This document shows positions 34,545 to 45,847 of a stretch of DNA of 64,000 nucleotides, one piece after another. The notes beneath the pieces were generated by a model. The model worked only from the letters and a program-made list of their open reading frames with translations, was not told the DNA's origin and made no database searches. Source of the DNA: Leucocoprinus leucothites. Its lineage: Eukaryota; Basidiomycota; Agaricomycetes; Agaricales; Agaricaceae. Within the stretch, counting starts at the first letter, position 1; each line of letters opens with the position of its first letter. A program made the position numbers and the translations under genes. Where the stretch lies: NCBI GenBank assembly GCA_013368445.1, contig JAACJO010000031.1:1-64000 (forward strand), read 5' to 3'.

Positions 34545-35145
34545 TGTCAAGAACTAGGTTACTAAGGACGGGAAACGAAGCTGATGTTCAAGACCGGGTG
34601 TCTAAGACAGGGGAACAGAGATGACTGATCCGGTCGATCAACACGGGAGCGGGTCTTGGCCTCAACTTATGTGTTGTGCCACTACTGACGCTGACCCGGA
34701 TTTCAGAAACGGATAGAGGTGGGAGGGCGAAGAGAGAGCAGAGATCAGACAGAGTGGTAACACGTGACTTAGTCGATTATCAGACTGAGGAATATGGTAC
34801 AAGTTCAACTACTTATATATGAGGTGGCGGATAGGGTCGGATAGCAAGAAACAAAGACATGACAGAAAAAGGATAAGAGGATAATAAGCGTCCGACATTT
34901 TGGAAAGGCTAGAAGAATAATAATATCCGACATCGGAAGAAGACTAGAAATGACAAGAGGAATGAAATATGACATGACATGAGAAAGTCCGAAAACAACG
35001 CACCAGAAGCCAAAGGGTAAAGAAGAAGAGTGGAGCGAATGGAGTGGAAGCGAGCCGAAGCGATAGGATGGAGGAGCGGGATGCGTAAAAGATTCTAAGT
35101 TGAGAAATTGTCAGCCGGGCCGGTGGCGAGGATCGGGTTGTGACA
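34545..35145 (-). repeat. Left LTR (3' LTR) of gypsy element C
   Basis: 601 bp from TGTCAAGAAC to TTGTGACA. It differs from the right LTR at about 22 positions by eye, mostly at CpG sites. It is preceded by TGTAG (34540-34544), repeated after the right LTR at 42879-42883 as the 5-bp target-site duplication. Confidence 0.95.
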
Positions 35146-35160
35146 GTATTCCCCCCTTAG
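35146..35160 (-). promoter_or_regulatory. Polypurine tract of element C
   Basis: The minus strand reads CTAAGGGGGGAATAC immediately before the 3' LTR. A nearly identical tract occurs inside pol at 38448-38465. Confidence 0.75.
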
Positions 35161-35273
35161 GGCTGAGCCCTCGAAGCCCCGTGATCTGATCATGGGAATC
35201 AATTTCAAACTCCGTATAAATTCCGTTCTGCAAAAAATTTAAGCTTTTTCTTTCTTAACCTCCTTACTCTACC

Positions 35274-36546
35274 ATGGTGTCTAACTCACAGACACAACAA
35301 TCCGAACCGGCGTCCGACATCGATTTTGAGGAGGCTCTCGCCATGCTGGACGCAGAGGACGCACGTGAGCGAGCCGAGGAAGAGGAGAGGAGGAAGCGGG
35401 AAGCCGAAGAAGTGGCGAGGAAATGGAGGGTCGAGGAAGAAAGAGAGAAGAAGAGGGAGAAGTTGCGAAAGATGAAAGAGGTGAAAGAAGCAGAGAAGAA
35501 GAGAGCCGAGGAGGAGGAGCGGAAGTGGAAGGAGGAGGAGGATGAAAGGCTGCAGAAGGAGTTGGAGGCCGCCGCAGCTTTGGAAGTGAGGGAGAGAGAG
35601 AGAGAGAGAGAGAGGGAGAAAGAGAAAGGAAAGGGAAAAGGAAAGGAGAAGACAGGAGAGTCCATTCCCGTCAAGCGGAAAGCAGACGCAGAGGCCGGGC
35701 CTGCGACGAAGAAGACGAAAAGGAATGCGCCCATGATGGGCATGAGAGAACCCCCGCCTCCAAGGGTGGCCGCCACAAATGTCGGAAAAGGGATCGACCG
35801 AGGGCCTACCCCTGGTCCTTCCCGAGTGTCCACTAGTGACAGCAGGTTGTATGCCCCTGATTGTGACTCGGATGTTGAGATCGAGGATACCCCCAAGAAG
35901 AAACGGGGGAACTACAACGAGAAGGGTAGGAAGGTTAAGATGGGCAGCAAGAACGAGTGCGGGTGGTGTCGGCAGTTGGGCAAGGACTGCAAGATGCAGT
36001 CAGGCGAGTAAGTTTATTCTTCTGTTTTCCAATATCGGACCGCGGCTGATCTTCCATAGCAACAAGTTCATGTGTGAGGCATGCAATAGCTCAAAGCAGC
36101 ATTGCACGTTCCCCTCTGAGGCAGACAAGGTGCCTCACGAACAGACATACGACTTGATCGTCGAGACCCGCGCCACACGAACAGTGATGATGGAGTTGGT
36201 GGTGGAGGTGAAGGAGTTGCAGGCCGAGATCGGGAGTCGGCAGGATAGGGCATTGAGATCAGTGCGGCAGGGTAATGCGCAGAGGCACGAACTCGTGGAG
36301 GAGTTCAAGGCCTTCTTTGAGCACTGTATGTTCGATGGGCACTTGATGAGCAACACGAAGTTTGAGGAGGAGAAGAAGAAGGAAAAGGAGGAGTGGCTGA
36401 AGGCCCAAGCCGCATCGAAGAAATCGGGTGAAGGCACAACATTGGGAGCCGTGGCATCTGGGTCGGGTGGATCAAAAGCGGATGAAGGGCCTGAAGAGGA
36501 TGAGGGAGATGAGGAGGAAGATGAGGGTGAGAGTGGAAAGGAGTAG
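35274..36546 (+). CDS. Spliced antisense accessory gene in gypsy element C: Zn2Cys6-like coiled-coil protein
   Basis: On the strand opposite gag-pol, between the end of pol and the 3' LTR, lies a two-exon gene: 35274-36007 and 36060-36546. The 52-nt intron runs GTAAGT to CATAG, and the joined frame is exact (406 residues). Residues about 15-125 are an extreme Glu/Lys/Arg coiled coil, then a basic KRKADAE segment (possible nuclear signal). The intron falls inside a Cys cluster at Cys229, 232, 239, 250, 253 and 260, spacing C-X2-C-X6-C-X10-C-X2-C-X6-C, like a fungal Zn2Cys6 binuclear cluster with a longer linker. A second helical region and an acidic tail follow. A TATA-like GTATAAA lies at 35214, 60 bp before the ATG. 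It could be a transcription-factor-like regulator of the element or a captured host gene. Confidence 0.75.
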
Positions 36547-36862
36547 TCGCCCGTCTCTTCTCCTCGGTTTTTCGTTTTCTTGGACTGTTGTGTTGCATAC
36601 TGGATTTGTGAATCTTTGATAGTTGACAATGTGATACCTGTTCCTGTGCCTTGAAGTGTGAAGAATTGAGCCGAACGCTAAGATCGGATAGAAAGCTGGC
36701 AAAATAAGAATTGTTAAGTCCAAGTAGCCGAACTGCGATACAGGGTAACTAAGATTGAAGATGAGAATAATCAATGGAGAAAAGTTCACGGTAGAAGTAT
36801 TGACAGAAGGAAGTTAGTCCGGAGAGAAGAGATGAAAAGAGTAACATGAGCCGATATGGGGT

Positions 36863-39800
36863 CTAGGATAATGGAAGTGGACCAGGCTTGTGAGGATAAG
36901 TAGCATGGAAATCAGCAATGAGTTCAGCCGCATGCACGAGCTCGGTTGCGGGTAGCCAGGATGATTCTTCTTCAGTATCTTCATAACCCGACCAAAAGAC
37001 CTTGTACAGGAGTTTACAAGCACGACAACGGTCGATTTTAGAGTCAACAATGCGGTCGATTTCATATTCCAGTTCACCATCGATGACAACGGGTGCGGGA
37101 GCCAGTTCCGTACGATCGGAAAATGGGTTGGGTGTGGATGGTTCGAGCATGGACACATGGAAGACTGGGTGAACAGCACGCATGGAATTGGGGAGTCGAA
37201 GGGTAAATGAGTGAGAACTAGGCTGAGCAATGATTTTGTATGGACCGAGGTAACGTTCAGAAAGCTTCTTGGAGGGGCGAGTGGTGTGGAAGAACTGAGC
37301 TTTCATGAAGACTTTCTGGCCGACCTGGAAGTCAGGAGCTGGTAACCGTCTTGCATCTGTGGATCGTTGATACCGTTTCTGCACCTCGGATATTTCAGCT
37401 TTGAGTGTGGTGTGTAGGTCGTCGAGATTGACTGCGAAGTCACGGGCATGGGCCAACGTGATATCGCACTCCAGATAGACTGTGAGGTTGGGGTGGTAAC
37501 CCTTGTTGGCGAAGAAGGGAGAGATTCTGGTGGTAGCACTGGGGGCATTGTTGTAAGCGAATTCTGCGAGTGGAAGGAGGTCGGACCAGTTGTCTTGCTG
37601 GTAGTTGCAGTAAACGCGAAGATATTGCTCTAATGTCTGGTTGGTGCGTTCTGTCTGTCCGTCACCTTCAGGGTGATAACCCGAAGTGAAATGTAGGCGC
37701 ATGTCTAGAGCCTTGCCCAGGGATCGGAAGAAGTGGGATATGAACTCTGAACCGCGATCAGATGTGACGTGAGAGGGAACACCGTGCTTAGAGAATACAT
37801 GAATGACGAAGAGCCGAGCCAGTTCTGCGGAAGTAATGGTGTCATGGGTGGGAATGAAGATAGCCTGTTTGGAGAGTCGGTCGACGACTACGAGGATAGA
37901 GTCGAAGCCAGAAGAGGTCGGCAGTTTTTCAATGAAGTCCATAGAGATTGAGTTCCAAGGGCGTTCAGGAATAGGAAGTTGCTTGAGATTTCCATAGGGC
38001 TTATGACGCTGAGGTTTGGATTGCATACAAGTGACGCATGATTTGCAGAAATCCTTGACCTCGGATCGGATATTCGGCCAAGTGTACTCGCGTCGGATGA
38101 GCTCCAGAGTCTTGTTCTGTCCGAAATGGCCAGAGAGGATGTGATCATGTTTATATTGAAGGACTCGGAGTCGAAGATTGTTGACATCGGGTACATAGAT
38201 TCTGCCATCGAGCCTTAGGAAGCCAGTGGAGTCAACCGACCAGCGACCTTTGGGTAAGGAAATGTGGGTGGATGCAATCGGATCCTGCGGAAGCGAGGTG
38301 AGGATGTCGGAGTGGAGGTTTTCAAGATCTAATATGGTGGCTGCGCGAAGGGAAGGAGTGGAAAAATATGTAGCTTGAACGGAAGCTGAGAGTTGTTCAT
38401 GGGTGAAGACAGGCCGGAAATTGTGTGGATTGACTGAAGTGTAGCCATTATTCCCCCCTTTAGGGTAGATGTCCCATCGTCTAGTGAGAGCATCGGGTTT
38501 TGTTCCGAGTCAGCCGGGTCAGAAACAGATAATGAGGTTGAACTGGGAGAGGAACTCGGACCAGCGAGCCTGTCGACGGGTGAGGATCTTGGTGGTGCAG
38601 AAGTATTCAAGATTTTTGTGATCAGTAACCATGTCGATAGGGAGAGAGGCCCCTTTGAGGTAATGCCGCCAGATGCGGAAAGCCTCAAAGATAGCTAGGA
38701 GCTCCTTGTCATGAGTATCATAGTTGGACTTGGCTGTGTTGAAGGTGCGGGAATGGAAGGCAATAGGATGAACTTCGTTGTCATCCGTCACGATGGACAG
38801 GATGGTGGCTAGGGCATAATCAGAGGCATCAGTCTCGATGATGATTTGGGAGTCGGGGATCCAATGAGTGAGGATGGGAGCTGTGGTAAACGCTTCCTTG
38901 AGAGAGTTGAAAGCTTCACAACATTTGTTGTCAAAGTTCCACTTAGCCGATTTACGGGTCAGGCGCATAAGTGGGACGACAATGTCCGAATAGTTGTAGA
39001 TGAAGTGTCAATAGAAGTTTGCGAAACCTAGGAAGGACTGTATGTCCTTGACCTTCTTAGGTTCGGGCCACTCTTGGATAACCTTGATTTTGTCTTCCGA
39101 CATTTTGAGGCTGGCTGGGGAAAGGATGTATCCGAGGTATTCGACAGAATCGGAATGGAATTCGCATTTATCCGCTTTAGCATATAGGCCATGCTTGCGG
39201 AGCCGCTTGAGGACATCTCGTACATGTTTACTGTGTGAGTCGAGATCGTTGGAGTAGATGAGGATATCGTCAAGATAGACCATCATGCAGACATCAAGGA
39301 GATCAGAGAAGATGTTGTTCATAAACTGTTGGAAGGCTGCGGGTGCATTGGTAAGACCGAACGGCATGACAAGCCACTCAAAGGAGCCGTAGCGGGTCCT
39401 GAAGGCTGTCTTCCATTCGTCGCCTTCAGCGATGTGGACGAGGTGGTAGGCATGGCGGAGGTCAATCTTGCTGTAAATGCGGGCTTTGCGGGGAGAGTCG
39501 AGAAGGTCGGAAATGAGCGGAAGTGGATAACGATCCTTTTTGGTAAGCCAATTGAGCCCACGGAAGTCGACACAAAGTCGAAGTGAACCGTCTTTCTTCC
39601 AAATGAAGAGAATGGGTGCGCCGTGAGGTGAAGAAGTGGGACGGATAAATCCAATGTTGACATGCTCGTCAATGAACTCATGGAGAGCCTCAAGCTTGGA
39701 TGGAGAAAGGGAGTAAATGGTGCCAACGGGAGGTTGAGCACCTTCTTCAAGGTTGATCTTGAGGTCATAGGGGCGATGCGGGGTGAGAGTATCAGCACAA

Positions 39801-40540
39801 GCCTTGCTGAAGATGTCGGCAAATTCGTGATATTCACTGGGCACATTAGAGAGATCTGCTGACTCGTCTGAGACACGAGCCGAGCCAGCGGAAGCGGATG
39901 TCGAGTTCAAATTGAGATGGAAGTTTACTGAGCCAGGAAGACATGAAGCGCGAATAAAAGCAGGAGCGTTGATGAGCGAAATGTGAGGACGCGCAGGAAC
40001 AGAATCAGAAGTGGACGAAGGGGTCCCAGATGGTGATGAATCCAGAGGAAGGGCGTCAGCCATCGGGCTAGAATCGGGTGACGATGCAGAAACTGCCATA
40101 GAAGCGGATGCGACACGAACAGAAGGGGCAGGAGTATCTGGCAAATGTGATCGGAATGTAATACTGCTCGAAGCCCAGTCAATCAACGGATTGTAGCAGG
40201 TGAGCCAGTTGTGTCCAAGAACCACAGAGCAAGAAGAATCGAGCCGGGTGACATACAAGTCAAGGGTCATAGATTCACCACTAGGAAAAGTAACAGGCAA
40301 GTTCACTAACTCAGTAATATAACTATTTGATGATCCGTCAAATAGGCGAAGCTTGATCGGAGGGATAGGAGAGGTCGGAAGGGAATGAGTGCGGGTGAAT
40401 TCAGAATCAATAAAGCAATGAGTAGAGCCGGAGTCGACAAGAGCACTGAAGAGGAGCCGTTGGATATTATCGGATGAGCAAATTGAAGAAGAAGAAAGTG
40501 AAACAGAAAGGGAATTGGGATCGGAAAGAGCGGACACATT
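36863..40540 (-). pseudogene. pol: Pol of gypsy element C (chromovirus), with three in-frame TGA codons
   Basis: One frame without any indel encodes protease (ALVDSGSTHCFID), reverse transcriptase (VYLDDILIYS), RNase H (IETDASDYALATIL) and integrase with an intact D,D35E triad (TSDRGSEF ... DGQTERTNQ). It ends in a chromodomain-like segment (YKVFWSGYEDTEEESSWLPATELV). Three TGAs (39008-39010, 38519-38521, 38510-38512) sit where the family has Arg, consistent with CGA to TGA. One nearby Cys also looks like an Arg CGT change. The frame is -1 to gag and remains open upstream into the gag end, so expression by -1 slippage near GAA AAA TAG is likely. Otherwise the element is nearly intact. Confidence 0.9.
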
Positions 40541-40617
40541 GAGGCGGAGGAGACTCTCTGGTGCACAGATGAGCTCAATGCGACCCTCAGTCTGTGTGGA
40601 GTCCTGAGGGCCACTCC

Positions 40618-42264
40618 CTATTTTTCCAAACTCTTTTCAGAGTCCTTGGCAGGAGCCACTTTGGCCTTGCGGATCTTGGCCCTGTTCTGCTTCCTATGGC
40701 ATTGGTCGACCTTGTGACCTTTACCACCACAGAACAAGCAGAGGTCTTCATTGATATGGCATTTGCGCTCTTCGGGAGTCAATTTGCCGTCCTTGCCTAG
40801 CTTGTTGGAAATATCTGGTTTTGTGGGATGGGTCGAAGGGTGTTGCTGGTTAGAGGTGGATGGAGCAGGGGTAGTGGATTTGGAGGGGGCCTGAGAGGTA
40901 TTGCGATTGTTGTTGCTGCTGCTGTTGTTGTTGTTGCTGTTGTTGTTGCCCCGATTAAAGTTAGATAGTTGTGACGAAGAGCCACGTTGGGAATTAGGCT
41001 GAGGGTTATTCGAGGAGTTGGAGGGTTTGGATTGCTTGCGCTCGGCAAGATCCTTTTCCGTGGCACGGGCACGTGCTCTTTCGCGATCGCGTTCCCAATA
41101 GCGACCATCAATGAGCATAGCTGTACGGAGCATCTCCTGGAAGGTGTTGGGTTTACCCTGTTTGCGGACACTGATAGGGTCCTGAATGCGATTAGGGAGA
41201 CCCTTATAGTAGCAATGGCAGAGGACCTCGTCACCCCAGCTGAGCTGTGCAGTGTACTTCATGAAGTCAATGTTGTAAGTGGCGATCTTATCGCCCGATT
41301 TCATCCGCAGGTTATCAAGAAGTTCAGCTGCTTCTGACTTTGGGTTGGCAACCCCAAAGTGCGTGCGGAGCTCGTGGGTAAAAGCATCCCAATCCGTGAT
41401 CCAATCATGGAAGACACCTTGCTCCTCCTGAGTGAGAGCAACCTCGAACCAGTCTAGAGCTACGCCGGTGAGGTAAGTCATTGCGAAGTTGACCTTTTGG
41501 CTATCTTCCTGGAACTGAGTTGGGTTGGCGCGGAAGTAGAGATGGCATTGGATGAGGAAGGTGTTGAGCTTGTCCGGGTCTGTTCCGCTGAACGTATCCG
41601 GAAGGCGAGCTTTATTAATGGGAGCCGCATTAGGTTGGGGACGGTGGTCGAGGTTATCAGCGAGGCGGGATAAAGCATCGGCTAAGCAATCTCGAAAGCG
41701 ATCACGACGACGAGGACAAGGTGGGGGAGCAGGAAGGTCGTCGGATGAGGAAGAGGATGAGTCGTCGTCGTCTGGGTCATTATCATCGGGGTCGTCAGGA
41801 TTCTCGGGGCTACCGAGGTGATCTTCGATGTCTTCCCAATCGTTGTTCTCATCATCCTGGTGGAGAGGATCAACATAGTTGAGACCATCCTCATCACCTG
41901 GTTCTGAAGGACCGGATGGATCCCAATTGGGTGGCATACTGCCAGGAGGTGCAGGAGTGCTAGGAGGACGAGTGTCACAACGGTGAGGCAACAGACAAGT
42001 AGGATGAGGGATTTGAGAGGGTTGGGGAGTTGAAGGCAAGTTGGGGTTTAGATGGCGTGAACGGCGGATATGACTAGGAATACGATTATTTCCCGAACTG
42101 TGAGTGGAGCTTTCAGCCGGGGTAGCAGGGACAGAGTTGGAGTGTTTCGGCTCCTGAGTGGTGGAAGTGGTGGCAGTGGGCTGACGCCGTACTGCGGTGT
42201 GGGTGTTTGCCATGACGAAGACAAGAGAAGGGAGCAGAGGGATGATGCAACAGTAGTGAGGCAT
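40618..42264 (-). CDS. gag: Gag of gypsy element C
   Basis: An intact 548-codon frame. The first ATG (42264) sits directly after the primer-binding site; MANTHTAVRRQP at 42213 is an alternative start. An acidic Asp/Ser-rich stretch lies in the middle, and a capsid-like helical domain starts around LPDTFSGTDPDKLNTFL. An Asn-rich low-complexity run follows, encoded by GTT/GCT repeats near 40905-40955. The zinc knuckle is Cys509-Cys512-His517-Cys522. The protein packages element RNA in the particle. Confidence 0.9.
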   Translation of the reverse strand: MPHYCCIIPLLPSLVFVMANTHTAVRRQPTATTSTTQEPKHSNSVPATPAESSTHSSGNNRIPSHIRRSRHLNPNLPSTPQPSQIPHPTCLLPHRCDTRPPSTPAPPGSMPPNWDPSGPSEPGDEDGLNYVDPLHQDDENNDWEDIEDHLGSPENPDDPDDNDPDDDDSSSSSSDDLPAPPPCPRRRDRFRDCLADALSRLADNLDHRPQPNAAPINKARLPDTFSGTDPDKLNTFLIQCHLYFRANPTQFQEDSQKVNFAMTYLTGVALDWFEVALTQEEQGVFHDWITDWDAFTHELRTHFGVANPKSEAAELLDNLRMKSGDKIATYNIDFMKYTAQLSWGDEVLCHCYYKGLPNRIQDPISVRKQGKPNTFQEMLRTAMLIDGRYWERDRERARARATEKDLAERKQSKPSNSSNNPQPNSQRGSSSQLSNFNRGNNNSNNNNSSSNNNRNTSQAPSKSTTPAPSTSNQQHPSTHPTKPDISNKLGKDGKLTPEERKCHINEDLCLFCGGKGHKVDQCHRKQNRAKIRKAKVAPAKDSEKSLEK

Positions 42265-42277
42265 AGTCTGATAATAC
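42265..42277 (-). promoter_or_regulatory. Self-primer binding site of element C
   Basis: Two bases after the 5' LTR the minus strand reads ATTATCAGACT. Its exact complement AGTCTGATAAT occurs in the LTR (42519 down to 42509), 33 bp downstream of a TATATAA box (42552-42546). This is the layout of Tf1-type self-priming. Confidence 0.7.
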
Positions 42278-42878
42278 TGTCAAGAACTAGGTTACTAAGG
42301 ACGGGAAATGAAGCCGATGTTCAAGACCGGGTGTCTAAGACAGGGGAACAGAGATGACTGATCCGGTCGATCAACATGGGAGCGGGTCTTGGCCTCAACT
42401 TATGTGTTGTGCCACTACTGACGCTGACCCGGATTTCGGAAACAGATAGAGGTGGGAGGGCGAAGAGAGAGCAGAGATCAGACAGAGTGGTAACACGTGA
42501 CTTAGTCGATTATCAGACTGAGGAATATGGTACAAGTTCAACTACTTATATACGAGGTGGTGGATAGGGTCGGATAGCAAGAAACAAAGACATGACAGAA
42601 AAAGGATAAGAGGATAATAAGTGTCCGACATTTCGGAAAGGCTAGAAGAATAACAATATCCAACATCAGAAGAAGACTAGAAATGACAAGAGGAATGAAA
42701 TATGACATGACATGAGAAAGTCCGAACACAACACGCCAGAAGCCAAAGGGTAAAGAAGAAGAGTGGAGCGAATGGAGTGGAAGCGAGCTCAAGCAATAGG
42801 ACAGAGGAGCAGGATGCGTAAAAGATTCTAAGTTGAGAAATTGTCAGCTGGGCCGGTGGCAAGGATCAGGTCATGACA
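42278..42878 (-). repeat. Right LTR (5' LTR) of gypsy element C
   Basis: 601 bp, TGTCAAGAAC to GGTCATGACA. It contains the predicted promoter TATATAA (minus strand 42552-42546) and self-primer, and is followed by the target-site duplication TGTAG (42879-42883). Confidence 0.95.
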
Positions 42879-42883
42879 TGTAG

Positions 42884-44590
42884 TGGATAATGTCCTTGAC
42901 TGTTGGGGAGTATTCAACACAGCATGTATCCAATATAAACTCAAACTCCACCTTCTGGCACACCTACGAAGAGACATTTACTGCTTTGGCCTGGCTATTT
43001 TATTCTCAACAGAAACCTTTGAAGTGTGGAATGGAATATTCCAGATGTGTAGTATTCTTTCAAATTATCAATCACCCAGTTGCAACATTGCTGAGACTCT
43101 GGCAGGAATGGAGGCATTTAAACACATTGTAAGTGGCAGATGGTGGAAGATAAATGAGACTTATGTTGAAGTGGGAAAAAGTATTCTGGATTGTTTTCAG
43201 AATAACCAGTCATTTTGTCACCAGCTTGGCCTGAGCTTGGAGACTAAAGCTGATCCAGGTTTGCAATATTATATCAGACTTTCTATTTGTTCTCATAGCT
43301 CAGCACTAGGCACAGTCAAGAAAATTGCTACAGTAATAGACCGGTCATGTGGACATCCTCCCTCACTTGGACAGTCACAATTTATGGCCAGCCTTTTGCA
43401 TTCATCCTACAATTTTTTGCTCTACAGATGAAAAATGGGTGTATAAATATATTATCAGCAATTTAATGAAAAGGACAGTCATTTTGCATGCATGGGGGAG
43501 AGATTTGTACTTTGATCAAAAAAAATGTGACTTGATGTGACAGAATGACTACTAAATATAGGAATAGCATAAATAATTTGTAATAGTGTCCAAATGAGTC
43601 AGATTGTCCAAAATTGACTTGCTTGATTGATTCTTGCACTACAGCCTGTAATCAAAAGTTCTCGATGCAAGTTTTTCCATGGTCATAGAATATATACCAA
43701 AGAACATCCATGGACAATTTGGGATTCATATGCCTAATATAAGCCTGGAAAATGGTCGGCAGAAAATTCAGCATCCAAATGGCCGGTCTATTACTGTAAA
43801 GGTGCACAAAAACCAGCCGACCTCACAACTTACATCAATGGGTGGAGTTGTCAAAATGTGTTTCATGGCCACCTGGACCAATTAATGACCACATAGTTCA
43901 TTGAGGGCTCTTATGTGGTTTCTGATGCAAGGGACATATGCAAGCAACACTCGTGGGTGTTGTATTTGCCTAGTTCAGTATGTTCAGTGTTTTTGTGTTC
44001 TCACCAAGAGATTTGACTCAGAATCTCACAAAGAATGGTCAGGTGTATGCAGGACAAATCAGTCAAATCCTGGCCGCCTCTTCAGGTCCGATTGAAACAA
44101 CCTTGGGTGTGATTCATATAGAACATTACTTGGTTACTTCAGTCAGGCATCCAGTGTTGGGCATGCCAGTCCTTGAGAAATCAGAGGTTAATGATGTTGT
44201 GCCATCAAAGGTAAACCTCTGATATCATCATAATTGCCTTTTTTTAAACTGTATTCTCAGTCTATCAGATTTATTTTCAATGCTCAATGTGATCCAAGAG
44301 GTCCTCGCGATGCTCAAAGCAGTTCAGACAGTGAAGCTAGCCCTCTACGTGTCCAGCAGTTTGTTATTAATACTCATGCACTCCATAACACACATTTGCT
44401 CCACCATACAATACCTTGCGAGCTCACATGGCCAATCGCAAAATACAAGAAGGATGTTTGTATCGAGGAGCGCAAGGGATGGGCTCAGGCTCTGCAAATA
44501 TCAGGTCCTGCAAAGAGGCAAGCTGCAAAAGAAAAAGCGGCAGCAACTCGACAGAGAAACAAGGCGGCAGCGCTGGCTGGACAAGGCTGA
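42884..44590 (+). pseudogene. Transposon-type multi-exon gene, 3' part
   Basis: Continues the exon broken at 34544: after removal of the element and one TGTAG, codons for DVVVDNVLDCWG join in frame. It contains KLKLHLLAHLRRD, ILFSTETFEVWNGIFQMC and HIVSGRWW, conserved stretches of the same Agaricomycete transposon gene family. Later exons are 43679-43885 and 43980-44210. The last exon (FIFNAQCD, NTHALHNTHLL) ends in a basic Lys/Ala/Gln-rich tail with the stop at 44588-44590. The C terminus looks complete; function is lost through the insertion and missing 5' end. Confidence 0.6.
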
Positions 44591-44830
44591 TTATTTTTAG
44601 AGGGGTCTCAGTTTGATGACTTGTTCATTCTAATGTTATCGTCATAGTCTTGCTCTCATGTAATAGGTTTCCAAATCTATACTTGTCCTCAGGGATACTG
44701 TTTTCTAACCATCAAGAGCTTATGGTCAGTTGACCCTCATATGAATATAAATTTACGGTCATCTCGTAACATCACTTCTAGATCAGAATCCTTGATCGTT
44801 AGTTGACGGTTAGGACCGAACGGGTGTGTA
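44591..44830. other. Spacer between transposon gene and orphan remnant
   Basis: No gene seen. It presumably contains the 3' end of the DNA transposon, but I could not pair a terminal inverted repeat with another site. The switch to orphan-family sequence occurs at about 44831. Confidence 0.5.
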
Positions 44831-45319
44831 GTGCTCCTGAAGGATTTTGATTTCCGCTGTTTGGCGCGTATCACATCGCTTGTCACCGGTCTTTTCGAAT
44901 TTATTACGTTTTTGAAATGGTTTCTTGTACGTCTGTTCATGCATAGCCTTCTGGACCAAGGGACTAACCCATCGTCGCATAGATTGCAGATCAGCAGCAG
45001 GTCATTATCCGAACAAAGGCTACCACTTTGATGGATGTCCTATTTATTGACAAAGTTAGGGGCATTGCAGAACCACTGGTGAGATAACTAGGTGTTTTAT
45101 CAAAACACTGATGCAATAAGGGCCTTTTAGGACCTTTCGGAGCTGGCAGCAAACCCTGATCCTTTCCCATATAAGTACTTCCAATATCCCAAGTTTGTAC
45201 TTCTTGGAGAAGGTCCACGTACAGCTCTAGTTATTCTACTGTCCGTTCCTTCCCAGGGTCCGGTAGATTAGACCACAGACGTGTCAGTCTACACACTTGG
45301 AATGCTTGAGGATTTCTAA
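44831..45319 (+). pseudogene. Orphan-family gene, copy 4, 3' fragment
   Basis: Begins abruptly in the segment equivalent to LLRSFDFRCLAHI of copy 3 and continues to SEQRLPL (45031). The conserved tail follows (FQYPKFVLLGEGP ... YTLGMLEDF), ending at 45319. Everything upstream was replaced by the transposon. The inter-unit repeat (45320-45847) follows as usual. Confidence 0.8.
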
Positions 45320-45847
45320 TATCGTCTTCCGGTATCTCTGTCACGTTTCATGATATCAATATATTTCAAGCTTTCGCCATACAAAAGGGCGATGCCACAA
45401 GTGAAGTTGGCTGGTAGACAATACTTGCGAAAATCTGAATTGACATCTCTTGCTTGTTGGGTCTTGAATGTATTTCTATAACTTCCAAAAGCTCATACGA
45501 TCACCTGTCACTCAAGGGAAAGTATTCATGAACCATGAAGACCCAGAGGCGCATCAAGGGAATGGGGGTCCAAGGAGAACTTGGAGTCAAGGCCTGGTTA
45601 TGGCTAATTAGCTCTAGTCGCTGGAATAGCTCCCTATTGGCATGACTCGCTACATGAGCGTGAATCTCCCGAACGTGTGCCGCAAGCCCAATTTAAAGCT
45701 CATCAAAATTCATGAAATACTCCCAACACATCAAAACTCAATAAACCATTTAAGTGGGGGTTCCAAAAAAAAAAGACTGCTATCCAATGTGTCAAAGACG
45801 ATGGCACAGTCAAATGTCCATTATCTCTAACAAACGTAATGTAGGAT

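Noticed and set aside
35264..35896. Ser/Phe-rich minus-strand ORF in element C
   Set aside because: Antisense mirror of the Glu/Lys/Arg coiled coil; its low-complexity composition explains its openness.
39008..40537. Treating the pol pieces of element C as separate genes
   Set aside because: All pieces are in one frame with no indel; only three TGA codons at expected Arg positions separate them.
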